Below, in pieces: positions 1-8,862 of a stretch of 64,000 bases of DNA; position 1 is the first letter of the stretch, and each line of letters opens with the position of its first letter. Under the pieces are notes generated by a model that was not told where the DNA came from, did not search any database, and saw only the letters and a program-made list of their open reading frames with translations. The position numbers and the translations under genes were made by a program. This DNA is from Nocardia concava NBRC 100430 (GTDB lineage: Bacteria; Actinomycetota; Actinomycetes; Mycobacteriales; Mycobacteriaceae), in NCBI RefSeq assembly GCF_000308815.1, contig NZ_BAFX01000146.1:33309-97308 (forward strand), given 5' to 3'.

Positions 1-492
1 CCAATCTCTCCGGCTGGTGATCTCCGAGGGAACCGGATCGGAGACGGGCACGTAGTCGCGCAGCGGGTACGCACCGAACGGCTCCAGGTAGGCGCGAATG
101 CTCTCGGGCGTCCAGAGGAAACCGTTCTCCAGCGGCTTGCCGAGCGTGCAGCCGACGCAGCGGCCGAGCCAGCCGCCGTGGATGCGGTCCAGCAGCTCCG
201 CCTCGGGGATCTGCGGCGGCGAATCCCGCTCCGCATCAGGCAGATTCGCGCTCCATGGCGCGTCCACCCATTCGGTGTACGGCCAGTCCGGCAGCCGACG
301 CGACCGCTCGACCCGATCCAATAGTCGCCAGCACGCGCCCGGGATCGGATGCTCGGTGTGCGTCAGGTCCCGGACTTCCTCCGCGAAACCATCGACCGCG
401 TAACCGGATTCGGTCCGCTGACACCATTCGTAGTACAGCAGGGCCCGCGGATCGGCCTCGTGATGGCCGAAGAAGGCCGCCTCTATGGTCAC
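1..492 (-). CDS. ADP-ribosylglycohydrolase family protein, N-terminal part (cut by window edge)
   Basis: The frame is open from a GTG at 492 down to base 1, giving 164 residues and no stop, so the gene continues outside the window. A GGAAGG ribosome-binding site lies just before the GTG. The first 95 or so residues are not recognised. They are followed by DRIHGGWLGRCVGCTLGKP, the characteristic opening of the ADP-ribosylglycohydrolase (DraG/ARH-like) fold, whose members remove ADP-ribose from proteins or small molecules using a two-metal centre. The metal-binding aspartates expected further on are outside the window. The gene lies 40 bp downstream of another minus-strand gene and is probably cotranscribed with it. 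The family call is fairly secure; the substrate cannot be told. Confidence 0.75.
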   Translation of the reverse strand, partial: MTIEAAFFGHHEADPRALLYYEWCQRTESGYAVDGFAEEVRDLTHTEHPIPGACWRLLDRVERSRRLPDWPYTEWVDAPWSANLPDAERDSPPQIPEAELLDRIHGGWLGRCVGCTLGKPLENGFLWTPESIRAYLEPFGAYPLRDYVPVSDPVPSEITSRRDW

Positions 493-532
493 AGCACCTT
501 CCGTATGCGATCACGGCACCGCCTGAACGAGT

Positions 533-979
533 TCACAACACCGCCTGGGTGGCCGCGACCACCTCGGAGAGCAGGGGCATGGATTCGTCGCGTTCGGGTG
601 GGCGCGCCCACCAGCGGCCCTCGTGGGTGTGGCGGCCGAAACCGGTGGGCAGGATGACATTGCTGCGATGCGGGCCGATATCGATGCTGTTGCGCTCCAG
701 CACTTCCAGGCATTCATCGGAGGGATAGCCGTCGAAGACCGCCAGGAATGTGCGGCGCGGAGGCTTGTCCCGCACCAGCACCGGGCCGGGGATGCCGCGC
801 GCGACGAGTTCGTCGAGTATCAAGGCCCCCAAGGTTTCCGGGGTGTTCAGGGCGGCGATGGTGTCGACCAGCGGTAGCACCACGAATCCCGGCGTGGTCA
901 CGTGCACGTAGGGGAGACCGAACAGGGAGCGGTACACGCGCGCCCACTCCTGCGGGGTCGTCAGCTCGTCCAACCGCAC
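533..979 (-). CDS. hypothetical protein (about 148 aa)
   Basis: I do not recognise this protein with confidence. The chosen GTG at 979 has a GAGGGG ribosome-binding site six bases upstream and opens with MRLDELTTPQEWARVYRSLF. The frame remains open further upstream (TTG 1009, GTG 1099/1102), but those starts lack a Shine-Dalgarno sequence and the added residues look random. The C-terminal third (around IDIGPHRSNVILPTGFGRH and RWWARPP) faintly resembles the end of bifunctional primase/polymerase-like domains of actinobacteria, but no catalytic residues can be assigned. It is divergent from the usp gene and 40 bp upstream of the ADP-ribosylglycohydrolase gene, so the two minus-strand genes probably form one transcript. 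Confidence 0.55.
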   Translation of the reverse strand: MRLDELTTPQEWARVYRSLFGLPYVHVTTPGFVVLPLVDTIAALNTPETLGALILDELVARGIPGPVLVRDKPPRRTFLAVFDGYPSDECLEVLERNSIDIGPHRSNVILPTGFGRHTHEGRWWARPPERDESMPLLSEVVAATQAVL

Positions 980-1180
980 AATCCACCCCTCGTTCGGGCC
1001 CAGCTCCAACGACGGCGATGTCGAACGTCGGCGAACCTGAAAGGCCGACCCCTCAGCGAAAGCGACACTGTCAGTGAAAACCCGGAACCCCCAGCGCACC
1101 ACCGGTTTGGGTAAATCGTTGGCGAACTGTGGAGAACTTGCGACGTGCCCGGCCTTGCCAAGTCCGCTGAACGGTCGGTT

Positions 1181-1201
1181 TCGGGGGTAGCCTCGGGGGT
1201 A
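1181..1201 (+). promoter_or_regulatory. direct repeat upstream of usp
   Basis: The nonamer TCGGGGGTA occurs twice, at 1181-1189 and 1193-1201, with a 12-bp period, ending 30 bp before the usp start codon. Such spacing on one face of the helix suits a regulator or promoter element, but no known motif was matched and it may be chance in GC-rich DNA. Confidence 0.25.
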
Positions 1202-1231
1202 CAGACAGACGTTCCCACCAGGAGGTTCGTC

Positions 1232-1723
1232 ATGCCCTGCGATTTGATGCTGATCGCCTACGACGGTTCCGAGAACGCCCGGCGGGCCGTCGAATACGCG
1301 GGCCGGTTCCTGGCGGCCAACAGAGCCGTGGTGCTGACCGCGTGGGAGCCGATGGTGCGCCAGGCCGCGCGCCTGTCGGGGCTGTCCGGGGTGATGCAGC
1401 CGGAATGGATGACCGACGACGAGATCGAGGACGTCGCGCTCGTGGACGCCAGGAATATCAATGCCGAGGGCGTGCGCCTGGCCAAACTGGCAGGTCTGAA
1501 CGCCGAGGCGCGCACCGCTGAGTGCACGACCACCATCTGGAACGCCATCGTCGAGGTGGCCGACGAGCTGGATGTGGACATCATCGTGGCGGGCACGCGC
1601 GGGGCCACCGGGATCCGGGCCCTCATGCATTCCAGCGTGGCGGACGCGGTGCTGAAGCATTGCCACCGCCCGGTGCTCATGGTGCCGCCCGGGCGAGAGC
1701 CGGCCGCCGCCAAACACGGGTGA
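1232..1723 (+). CDS. universal stress protein, UspA family
   Basis: A 163-residue single-domain Usp protein. It opens with a hydrophobic strand followed by AYDGSENARRAV, where the Asp of the adenine/ribose pocket is expected. It ends with GTRGATGIRALMHSSV and RPVLMVPPG, the usual C-terminal nucleotide-binding segment. The canonical G-x2-G-x9-G-S/T pattern is nearly kept, but the last Gly is replaced by Ser, so ATP binding is plausible rather than certain. Usp proteins act in the cytoplasm during starvation, hypoxia and other stress. The ATG at 1232 follows a perfect AGGAGG. The gene is divergent from the hypothetical gene at 533-979 and followed by isochorismate synthase with a 148-bp gap, so it is probably monocistronic. 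Confidence 0.9.
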   Translation: MPCDLMLIAYDGSENARRAVEYAGRFLAANRAVVLTAWEPMVRQAARLSGLSGVMQPEWMTDDEIEDVALVDARNINAEGVRLAKLAGLNAEARTAECTTTIWNAIVEVADELDVDIIVAGTRGATGIRALMHSSVADAVLKHCHRPVLMVPPGREPAAAKHG

Positions 1724-1871
1724 CGGCCCGACCGGGACGGGTGGGCGCGCTCACGTTGCGGGAAAGTTACTGGGCCGCAAGGAAATACCCGGCAACACCG
1801 GTGGGAGCCGGTGAGACATGCGTCGCTCCCCGGGGGTCGGCGGCCGGGCACGGGACTATGGTCGAAGCATC

Positions 1872-2963
1872 ATGGACGGATTTCTGCTCGCGACGCCGGA
1901 CAGTGTCTTACGCACCTCGGGCACTCGCACCACGTTCGACGCGCCGGCGGCGGCCGCTGCCGCGCTGCGGTCCGGCGCGGCGGAGCTGATCGTCGGCGCG
2001 CTGCCCTTCGATCCGCGCCGTCCCGCCGCCCTGGTCGCGCCCGAACAGGCCGAGCACACCGCCGGGCCGTGGCGGCCCGCCGCCCTGCCGGACCTGCCGG
2101 AGGTCCGGGTGGTGCTCGAAATGCCCAGTGCCGCAGAACATGTCACCCGCGTCGCCAAGCTGGTGGAGCAGCTGAGCGATCCGGGGCAGCCGCTGCGCAA
2201 GGTGGTCGCGGCCCGGTCCCTGGTGGCCGCCGCCGAGGCCCCGCTGGAGCCCGAGGTGATCGCCGCGCATCTGGTGACCCGGCATCCGCGCGCCGCCGTC
2301 TACGCCGTCGATCTGTCCCCCGCCGGGCGGCCGGGCGAAACACTGCTGGGCGCCACGCCCGAGGTTCTGGTCTCCCGCCGCGGCCGCGCGGTCACGCTGC
2401 GCCCGCTGGCCGGCACCCTGCCCCGGCTCGCCGATCCGGACGCCGATGCGGCCCAAGCCCGAGATTTGCTGGCCAGCACCAAGAATCGCGATGAGCACGC
2501 CTACGTCATCGACTGGATCCGCGAGCGGCTGACCCCGGTCTGCGCCGATCTCACCATCCCCGACGCCCCCGAACTGCTCTCCACCCCCGAGGTCTGGCAC
2601 CTGGCCACCCCCATCCGCGGCGAACTCCGCGACCCCGCCACCACCGCCCTCGACCTGGCCGTCCTCTTACACCCCACCCCCGCCGTCTGCGGCACCCCCA
2701 CCGCCCTCGCCCTCGACGCCATCGCCGACCTCGAGGGCGACCGCGGCTTCTACGGCGGCGCCGTCGGCTGGTGCGACACCACCGGCGACGGCGACTGGTA
2801 CGTCGCCATCCGCTGCGCCGAACTCGCCGCCGACACCCGCACCCTCCGCGCCTTCGGCGGCGGCGGCATAGTCGCGGCCTCCGACCCAGCCACCGAACTC
2901 CACGAGACGACAGCCAAACTCCGCACCTTCTTGGGCGGACTGCACTGCACGATTCCCGAATAG
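1872..2963 (+). CDS. isochorismate synthase
   Basis: A 363-residue member of the chorismate-utilising (anthranilate synthase component I-like) family. It converts chorismate to isochorismate, the first step toward menaquinone, or toward salicylate- or dihydroxybenzoate-type siderophores. Family landmarks appear in order: LLGATPEVLVSR near residue 160, LRPLAGTLPR near 178, HLATPIRGEL near 245, HPTPAVCGTP near 270, GFYGGAVGW near 293 and GGGGIVAASDP near 330. TPAVCGTP and the Gly-rich C-terminal motif match the isochorismate rather than the anthranilate branch. The ATG at 1872 begins the conserved part; only a weak CGAAG precedes it. No other menaquinone or siderophore gene is in the window, so menF-like and entC-like roles cannot be separated. 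Confidence 0.85.
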   Translation: MDGFLLATPDSVLRTSGTRTTFDAPAAAAAALRSGAAELIVGALPFDPRRPAALVAPEQAEHTAGPWRPAALPDLPEVRVVLEMPSAAEHVTRVAKLVEQLSDPGQPLRKVVAARSLVAAAEAPLEPEVIAAHLVTRHPRAAVYAVDLSPAGRPGETLLGATPEVLVSRRGRAVTLRPLAGTLPRLADPDADAAQARDLLASTKNRDEHAYVIDWIRERLTPVCADLTIPDAPELLSTPEVWHLATPIRGELRDPATTALDLAVLLHPTPAVCGTPTALALDAIADLEGDRGFYGGAVGWCDTTGDGDWYVAIRCAELAADTRTLRAFGGGGIVAASDPATELHETTAKLRTFLGGLHCTIPE

Positions 2964-3039
2964 CCAGGGCTAGGGAGTTCCCCGAGCAAAACCTGCTAGG
3001 TTGGCTCCCGTTACGCATGCGTCCGATGGGAGTACCGCG

Positions 3040-3210
3040 ATGAAGTTTGCCGTTCCTGGTGCAGCGAGTGCTGCTGGTGGGGCTCTGGTCGGGCTGGCGG
3101 CGGTCCTGATCATCACGGTGGCGGCATCGCAGGACAAGCGGCCCGACATCGACCGCAGTGGCGACGCCGGTTCGTCGCTATTGAACAACGTTGAGTACGG
3201 CTCCCGCTGA
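3040..3210 (+). CDS. DUF2613 small membrane protein
   Basis: A 56-residue protein beginning MKFAVPGAASAAGGALVGL, with one hydrophobic segment (about residues 5-28) and a short polar tail ending LLNNVEYGSR. This matches the DUF2613 family, single-span proteins encoded next to the arabinofuranosyltransferase gene in mycobacteria and relatives (Rv0236A in M. tuberculosis, from memory). Its stop codon lies 20 bp inside the aftD reading frame, so the two are translationally coupled. The function is unknown; the constant pairing suggests an accessory role for AftD in the membrane. Confidence 0.85.
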   Translation: MKFAVPGAASAAGGALVGLAAVLIITVAASQDKRPDIDRSGDAGSSLLNNVEYGSR

Positions 3211-6200
3211 CCGGCTGACCTCCGAACCAGGCCAACCCGAAGAATCGACGTCCGATGCGACCGGTCCGGGCGCGGACCGGTCGCCGAACACCACACCGCT
3301 GGGCCGTCGCTGGCTGCTCGGCAGTGTGCTCGCAGCATTCCTGCTGACCTTTCTGCAGTCACCCGGGCAGACCGTCGCGGATACGAAATACGATCTGGCG
3401 CAGAATCCGCTCGGCTTCCTGGCCCGCGCCTCCCATCTGTGGAGCAGCCAGGCCCCGATGGGCCAGGTGCAGAACCAGGCCTACGGCTACTTCTTCCCGC
3501 ACGGCGCGTTCTTCTCGCTCGGGCACATCCTCGGCCTGCCGGGGTGGGTGACCCAGCGCATCTGGTGGGCACTACTGCTGCTCGCGGGCTTCTGGGGCAT
3601 CATCCGGCTCTGCGAGACGCTCGGTATCGGCAGCCGCGGCTCGCGGGTGATCGCGGCGGTCGCGTTCGCGCTGTCGCCGCGCGTGCTCACCACTCTCGGC
3701 TCGATCTCCTCGGAGACGCTGCCGATGATGCTGGCCCCCTGGGTACTGCTGGCCCCGGCCGCGCTGGGCGTGGCGATCAAACGCCCGAATTCCGCCCCCG
3801 GTGAGCAGCCCGCGCGGCGCGGAATGGCGACGCCCGCGGGCAGCGCGCTGGCCCTCGCGCTGATGGGTTCGGTGAACGCGGTGGCCACGGCCGCGGCATT
3901 CCTGCCCGCGGCGCTGTGGTGGATCTCGTTCAAACCGAATCGGGCGTGGTGGCGCTTCACCCGCGCCTGGATTCCATTGCTGGCCCTGGGCACCTTCTGG
4001 TGGGTGGTGCCACTGCTGTTGCTGGGCAAGGTGAGTCCGCCGTTCCTGGACTACATCGAATCCTCCGGCGTCACCACGCAGTGGGCCTCGCTCGGCGAGG
4101 TGCTGCGCGGCACCGACAGCTGGACGCCGTTCGTCTCGCCGGAGCGCATCGCGGGCGCGGTGCTGGTGACCCAGCCCGCGGCGGTGCTGGCCACCGGCCT
4201 ATTGGCGGCGGCCGGAATGGCCGGACTGGCCATGCGATCCATGCCGAATCGGGGTCGCCTCGCGCTGATCCTGCTGGTCGGATTGGTCGGCATCTGCGCG
4301 GGTTACGCGGGCGAGCTGGGCGGCCCGTTCGCCGAGCAGGTGCGGCTTTTCCTGGACTCCGGCGGCGCGCCGCTGCGCAATGTGCACAAGCTGGAGCCGC
4401 TCATCCGGCTGCCGCTGGTGCTGGGCCTGGCGCATCTGCTGAGCCGGGTGCCGCTGCCGGGTTCGGTGCCGATGCCGGTGTGGCGCAGGGCCTTCGCGCA
4501 TCCCGAACGCGACAAGATGGTCGCGGTGGGCGCACTCATCCTGACCGCGCTGGCGCTGTCCACCTCGCTGGCCTGGACCGGCAAGCTCGCCCCGCGCGGC
4601 AGCTACGACCACGTGCCCGGCTACTGGCGGCAGACGGCGGATTGGCTGGCGCACAATGCTTCCGATACCCGCGCGCTGGTGGTGCCGGGCGCGCCGTTCG
4701 GCAGTCAGGTGTGGGGTCTGACCCGCGATGAACCCTTGCAGGCGCTGGCGAGCACCCCCTGGGCGGTGCGAGACGCGGTGCCGCTCAATCCACCCGGCGC
4801 GATTCGGGCCATGGATTCGGTGCAGCGGCTGATCGCCGACGGTCGGCCGTCGGCGGGGCTGGCGGCGACGCTGGCGGGGCAGGGCATCGGAATCCTGGTG
4901 CTGCGCAACGATCTCGACCCCGAGACCTCGCGCTCCACGCGGCCCATGCTGGCGCATCGCGCGATCGAGGGCTCACCCGGGTTGAAGAAGGTCGCCGAAT
5001 TCGGCGACCCGGTCGAGACGGGGCGGGTGGAAGGGCTGGTGGCCGACGGGGATCTGCGTCCCGATTACCCGGCCATCGAGATCTATCGCGTCGAGACGAC
5101 CACACCCGGCACGCCCACCGAGGTGCACAGCGGTGTGGGCGCGCCGAATTCGTTCCCGGGCGCGTTCACGGTGCCTCTGGACAGCGTCCCGGTGGTGCAG
5201 GGCGGGCCGGAGGTCGTGGAACGGTTGCGCCGCGATCCCGCGACACCGGCCGGGCCCATGCTGCTGGCCTCGGACGCGGCGACCGCCGGGCTGCCCGCCG
5301 ACGGCGTCACCGTCACCGACACACCCATGGACCGGGAAGCCGACTTCGGGCGCGTCGACAACCACAACTCCGCGCTGCGCGCACCCGAAGATGCCCGCCG
5401 CACCCACAATCTGGTGCCGGACTATCCGGTGTACGGCGCACAGCTCGTCGAGGGCGAATGGTCCGGCGCGACCGTCACCGCCTCCAGCTCCGCCGGTGAC
5501 GCCACCCAGCTCGGCGGGGCCGCGCCCGGCAGCTCCACCGCCGCCGTGGTGGACGGCGATCCGGCCACCGCCTGGATCTCCAATGGCGCGGAACACGCTG
5601 TCGGCCAATGGCTTCGGCTGCGACTCGACCAGCCGGTCAGCACCGCCGTGCTGCACCTGACCACCAGCGCCGCCGCCATCGGCAGCCCGGTGAAGTGGGT
5701 CGAGGTGGAGACCGCCAAGGGCACGGTGGCCGCGCGCATCACCGAACCCGGTACGCCGGTGTCGATCTCGCTGCCGCCGGGCAGCACCGACTGGGTCAAG
5801 ATCACCGCCATCCACACCGAGGACGGCAGTGCCGGTGGGCAATTCGGCATCAGCGAACTCAGCCTGGACGACTACGCCGACCGCGACAATCCTGTGACCG
5901 TCGACATCCGCCACCGCACCGTGCTGCCGCCGACACCGGCGGGCGTCTCGGTGCGGGGCTGGGATCTGGGCCAGGAATTCCCCGGCCGCAGCGCCTGTTT
6001 CGACTCCCCCGACCGCATCCGCTGTAGCAAGGGGCTGGCCCTGGCCGCCGAGGAGCCGGGCCTGTTCGAACGCACCCTGCAGGTGCCGCAGCCGCTCACG
6101 GTGACCCCGGATCTGATCGTGCACACCCGTCCCGGCCCCGCACTCGAGGCCATGCTGACCGATCCGGACCGGCCCATCGCTCGCGGCCAGGCCGATGTCG

Positions 6201-7486
6201 GCGACCTGCGCGGCTCGGCCTTCGCCGCCACCGACGGCGATTCACGCACCAGCTGGACCGCGCCTGAAACGACCGTGCGCAATCCGGCGGGCGCGAAACC
6301 CACACTCACCATCGAACTTCCGGCGCCGACGCTGGTCACCGGCCTGGAGGTGGCGCCCTCGCGTGGTGATCTGCCCGCCCACCCCACCTCGATCTCGGTG
6401 AATCTCGGTGACGGCCCGCAGGTGCTCGAGGTCAACCCGGAGGCCGGTGCGGTGAGCCGCGTCGAGCTGCAGCCCCGGGTCACCGACCGCATCGAGGTGA
6501 GCATCCAGACCTGGGATGCCGTACTCGACCGCACCGCACTGGGTTTCGCGCAGGAACAGCCGCCGGGCCTGGCCGAGGTGAACGTGCTCGGACCCGATTA
6601 CCCGGCGCCCGCCGACCCGAACCGGCTGATCACCGTCGACTGCGCGCACGGGCCCACCATTGCCGCCGCGGGGCGCACCCTGCACACCACGGTGACCGGT
6701 ACGGCCGCCGAATTGCTCTCGGGCGCACCGCTGCCCGCCCGGGTGTGCGCGGTGGACAATTCCGAGACTCCCGAAGGGGCCGACTCCGGCTTCGAATTCC
6801 CGTCCGGGCGTGTGGATGTCGCGGTCGCGCCGACCGAGCTGTTCACCGTCGACGAACTGCGCCTCGGTCGCACTCCGGCGCTGCCGCCGGTGGCGGACCC
6901 GAACGGTACGACCGGCACCCAGGTGCTGGTGCTTCCGTTGAGCACCAATGTCGGCTGGAAGGCCACAACCGCCGATGGCACCGAATTGAAGCCGCTGGTG
7001 ATCAACGGCTGGCAGCAGGCATGGCTGGTGCCGCCGGGCGCCAAGGGCCCGATCACTGTCGCATTCCCCACCGACCGCTGGTACCGGCTGGCCATCTTCG
7101 GCGGTCTGCTGTTGCTGATTCCGCTTGTCGTGCTGGCCTTCCGGGGCGCTCGGTCGCCTGTTCGTGACGACGGTCCGGCCCCGCGCACGTGGCACAGCCG
7201 GACGGTCGCGGGGCTGGGTCTGGCTGCGGCGGCCGGGATCATCGCGGGTCCGATCGCACTGGTCGTCGCCGCGATCGGGTTGCTGGTGGACCACATTCGC
7301 CCGCGCGGGTGGTCGCGGATCCTGGTCGGTATCGCGTTCGGCGGCACCGCCATCTGCGCGGCCGCACTGTCCACCGGACCGTGGCGCTCGTTCGAGGGCT
7401 ATGTCGGCGGCTCGCTGTGGGTGCAGTTCCCCGCGCTGGTCGGCGTGATCGCGGTCGGCATCGCCGCCCTGCCGCCCAGGCATTGA
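3191..7486 (+). CDS. aftD: alpha-(1->3)-arabinofuranosyltransferase, AftD family
   Basis: A 1431-residue GT-C-fold membrane enzyme that adds arabinofuranose from decaprenyl-phosphoryl-arabinose during arabinogalactan and lipoarabinomannan assembly on the outer face of the membrane. The N-terminus is cytoplasmic; the first membrane span is near residue 40. It is followed by VADTKYDLAQNPLGFLARA, with acidic and polar residues where GT-C active-site loops lie, and about ten further spans to residue 450. Residues about 480-1290 are periplasmic and contain two discoidin-like/carbohydrate-binding stretches (around 770-880 and 990-1100). A cluster of spans closes the protein (1300-1430). The length is close to mycobacterial AftD. 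The start is a TTG at 3191 overlapping the DUF2613 gene by 20 bp; a slightly later start is possible. It is convergent with the acyltransferase gene. Confidence 0.92.
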   Translation: MSTAPADRLTSEPGQPEESTSDATGPGADRSPNTTPLGRRWLLGSVLAAFLLTFLQSPGQTVADTKYDLAQNPLGFLARASHLWSSQAPMGQVQNQAYGYFFPHGAFFSLGHILGLPGWVTQRIWWALLLLAGFWGIIRLCETLGIGSRGSRVIAAVAFALSPRVLTTLGSISSETLPMMLAPWVLLAPAALGVAIKRPNSAPGEQPARRGMATPAGSALALALMGSVNAVATAAAFLPAALWWISFKPNRAWWRFTRAWIPLLALGTFWWVVPLLLLGKVSPPFLDYIESSGVTTQWASLGEVLRGTDSWTPFVSPERIAGAVLVTQPAAVLATGLLAAAGMAGLAMRSMPNRGRLALILLVGLVGICAGYAGELGGPFAEQVRLFLDSGGAPLRNVHKLEPLIRLPLVLGLAHLLSRVPLPGSVPMPVWRRAFAHPERDKMVAVGALILTALALSTSLAWTGKLAPRGSYDHVPGYWRQTADWLAHNASDTRALVVPGAPFGSQVWGLTRDEPLQALASTPWAVRDAVPLNPPGAIRAMDSVQRLIADGRPSAGLAATLAGQGIGILVLRNDLDPETSRSTRPMLAHRAIEGSPGLKKVAEFGDPVETGRVEGLVADGDLRPDYPAIEIYRVETTTPGTPTEVHSGVGAPNSFPGAFTVPLDSVPVVQGGPEVVERLRRDPATPAGPMLLASDAATAGLPADGVTVTDTPMDREADFGRVDNHNSALRAPEDARRTHNLVPDYPVYGAQLVEGEWSGATVTASSSAGDATQLGGAAPGSSTAAVVDGDPATAWISNGAEHAVGQWLRLRLDQPVSTAVLHLTTSAAAIGSPVKWVEVETAKGTVAARITEPGTPVSISLPPGSTDWVKITAIHTEDGSAGGQFGISELSLDDYADRDNPVTVDIRHRTVLPPTPAGVSVRGWDLGQEFPGRSACFDSPDRIRCSKGLALAAEEPGLFERTLQVPQPLTVTPDLIVHTRPGPALEAMLTDPDRPIARGQADVGDLRGSAFAATDGDSRTSWTAPETTVRNPAGAKPTLTIELPAPTLVTGLEVAPSRGDLPAHPTSISVNLGDGPQVLEVNPEAGAVSRVELQPRVTDRIEVSIQTWDAVLDRTALGFAQEQPPGLAEVNVLGPDYPAPADPNRLITVDCAHGPTIAAAGRTLHTTVTGTAAELLSGAPLPARVCAVDNSETPEGADSGFEFPSGRVDVAVAPTELFTVDELRLGRTPALPPVADPNGTTGTQVLVLPLSTNVGWKATTADGTELKPLVINGWQQAWLVPPGAKGPITVAFPTDRWYRLAIFGGLLLLIPLVVLAFRGARSPVRDDGPAPRTWHSRTVAGLGLAAAAGIIAGPIALVVAAIGLLVDHIRPRGWSRILVGIAFGGTAICAAALSTGPWRSFEGYVGGSLWVQFPALVGVIAVGIAALPPRH

Positions 7487-7523
7487 ATGGCACCGCCGCC
7501 CGGGCGCTGAATCATGCTGCCGC

Positions 7524-8675
7524 TCAGCCGAAGCGGCGGCGCGTCCACTGCCGGACCGGTTCCTCGACGAGCGCGTAGGAGGCCGCCGCCAGCGGCAGGG
7601 TGAAGGCGACGGTCAGCAGGTAGACGATGACGAAATGCCCGCGGAACGGCACGATGCCGAACACCGGGAACACGATCGACAGCACGGCCAGATGCCAGAT
7701 GAAGATGCCGTACGACCAGCGCCCGAGCGTGGCCGCCACCCGGCCCTCCAAGAACCGGTGCCGCCGCTCCGGCCGCAGCACCAGCGGCGCCAGCAGCCCG
7801 AATCCGATGACCGCGCCGAGCGCCATCTTGCTCGCGTACTGCCACGGCTGACCGTGCGTCAGCCCGGGCGGACCGGAGAGATCGGTGGTCGCCAGCAGCA
7901 TGGCGACGAACGCCATCGGCCACATCAGCCACTGGTTTCCGGCGATCCGCCGCCAGCGCGGGGCGGGCAGGTCGGCGAGTTCGGCCAGCAGCATGCCCAT
8001 CGCGAACCAGGGCAGATAGCCCGGCAGCCAGTTGTCGGCGTGAATGCCCTCCGGCGTCGGCACCGGCAGGAAGTTCCAGCCCAGGCACAGCAATCCGAGG
8101 CCGAGCACCACCGGCACCCGGTATCGCGCACGCTGCCCGCGCAGCCACACCAGCCCGCATGCCAGCAGCGGAAGCACCAGGTAGAAGGCCACTTCCACCG
8201 AGAGACTCCACATCTGGGTGAGCCCGTCGGTGAGCGTGAAGGGCACGAAGACCTGCAGCAGAGCCAGATTCGACAGCCACACCCGCAGCCCGGCGGTGTG
8301 CGCGGCATTGGGCAGCAGGATCAGCACCGCGGCCACCACCACCCAGTAGGCGGGCAGGATGCGGGCCGCGCGATGCAGCAGATACCGCCCGGCGCGCGGC
8401 GCGGTCCCCTGCCCCCAGGCCGCGGCGGCGTGCGGCCGCCACAGCAGGAATCCGGACAGCGCGAAGAAAATCGCGACCGCCATGTCGAATCGCTCCCACA
8501 ATCGGCCCAGCAGCGGTTGACCGGTTGCGCCAGTTTGAAAGGCCACATGGGTGAGGACGACCCCCAACGCCGCCAGGGCGCGCATGCCCTCCAGCGCCGG
8601 GACGAACCGGCCCAGACGGACCCCGGTCTCTTCCGGGGCCGGGGTCACCTGGGGATTCGTCGCGGTCGTCGTCAT
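7524..8675 (-). CDS. acyltransferase 3 family membrane protein
   Basis: A 383-residue integral membrane O-acyltransferase of the OafA/NodX type, which transfers acyl groups from a cytoplasmic donor to extracytoplasmic sugars or lipids. After a polar leader come RFVPALEGMRALAALGVVLTH (His at residue 43, the family's key catalytic residue) and FALSGFLLWRPH, then about ten membrane spans ending in a basic tail. No SGNH domain is fused. In M. tuberculosis a similar acyltransferase (Rv0228, from memory) lies in the same neighbourhood, so a role in decorating envelope glycans or glycolipids is likely; the acceptor is unknown. It is divergent from the DUF3068 gene, with a 187-bp shared upstream region. 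Confidence 0.88.
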   Translation of the reverse strand: MTTTATNPQVTPAPEETGVRLGRFVPALEGMRALAALGVVLTHVAFQTGATGQPLLGRLWERFDMAVAIFFALSGFLLWRPHAAAAWGQGTAPRAGRYLLHRAARILPAYWVVVAAVLILLPNAAHTAGLRVWLSNLALLQVFVPFTLTDGLTQMWSLSVEVAFYLVLPLLACGLVWLRGQRARYRVPVVLGLGLLCLGWNFLPVPTPEGIHADNWLPGYLPWFAMGMLLAELADLPAPRWRRIAGNQWLMWPMAFVAMLLATTDLSGPPGLTHGQPWQYASKMALGAVIGFGLLAPLVLRPERRHRFLEGRVAATLGRWSYGIFIWHLAVLSIVFPVFGIVPFRGHFVIVYLLTVAFTLPLAAASYALVEEPVRQWTRRRFG

Positions 8676-8862
8676 CGGCTAACAGTCTGCCTTGTCGTCA
8701 TTTATGTGAGCACCCGCCATTTGACTCGGGGCGGTTTCGGGGTGTTTTCCTGCCTCGGCCGCACTCTGCGACCGCTCGGACTGTTAGTGTCTGGGCTCAC
8801 GAGTGCTGCGCGGCGACCGCAGTGCTGGAGGAAACACGTGTTCGACGACGAGGAGAACCTGC

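Noticed and set aside
980..1717. N-terminal extension of the minus-strand gene at 533-979 through the usp gene
   Set aside because: The extension lies antisense to usp, which has a perfect AGGAGG and a full Usp domain. The extended residues look random.
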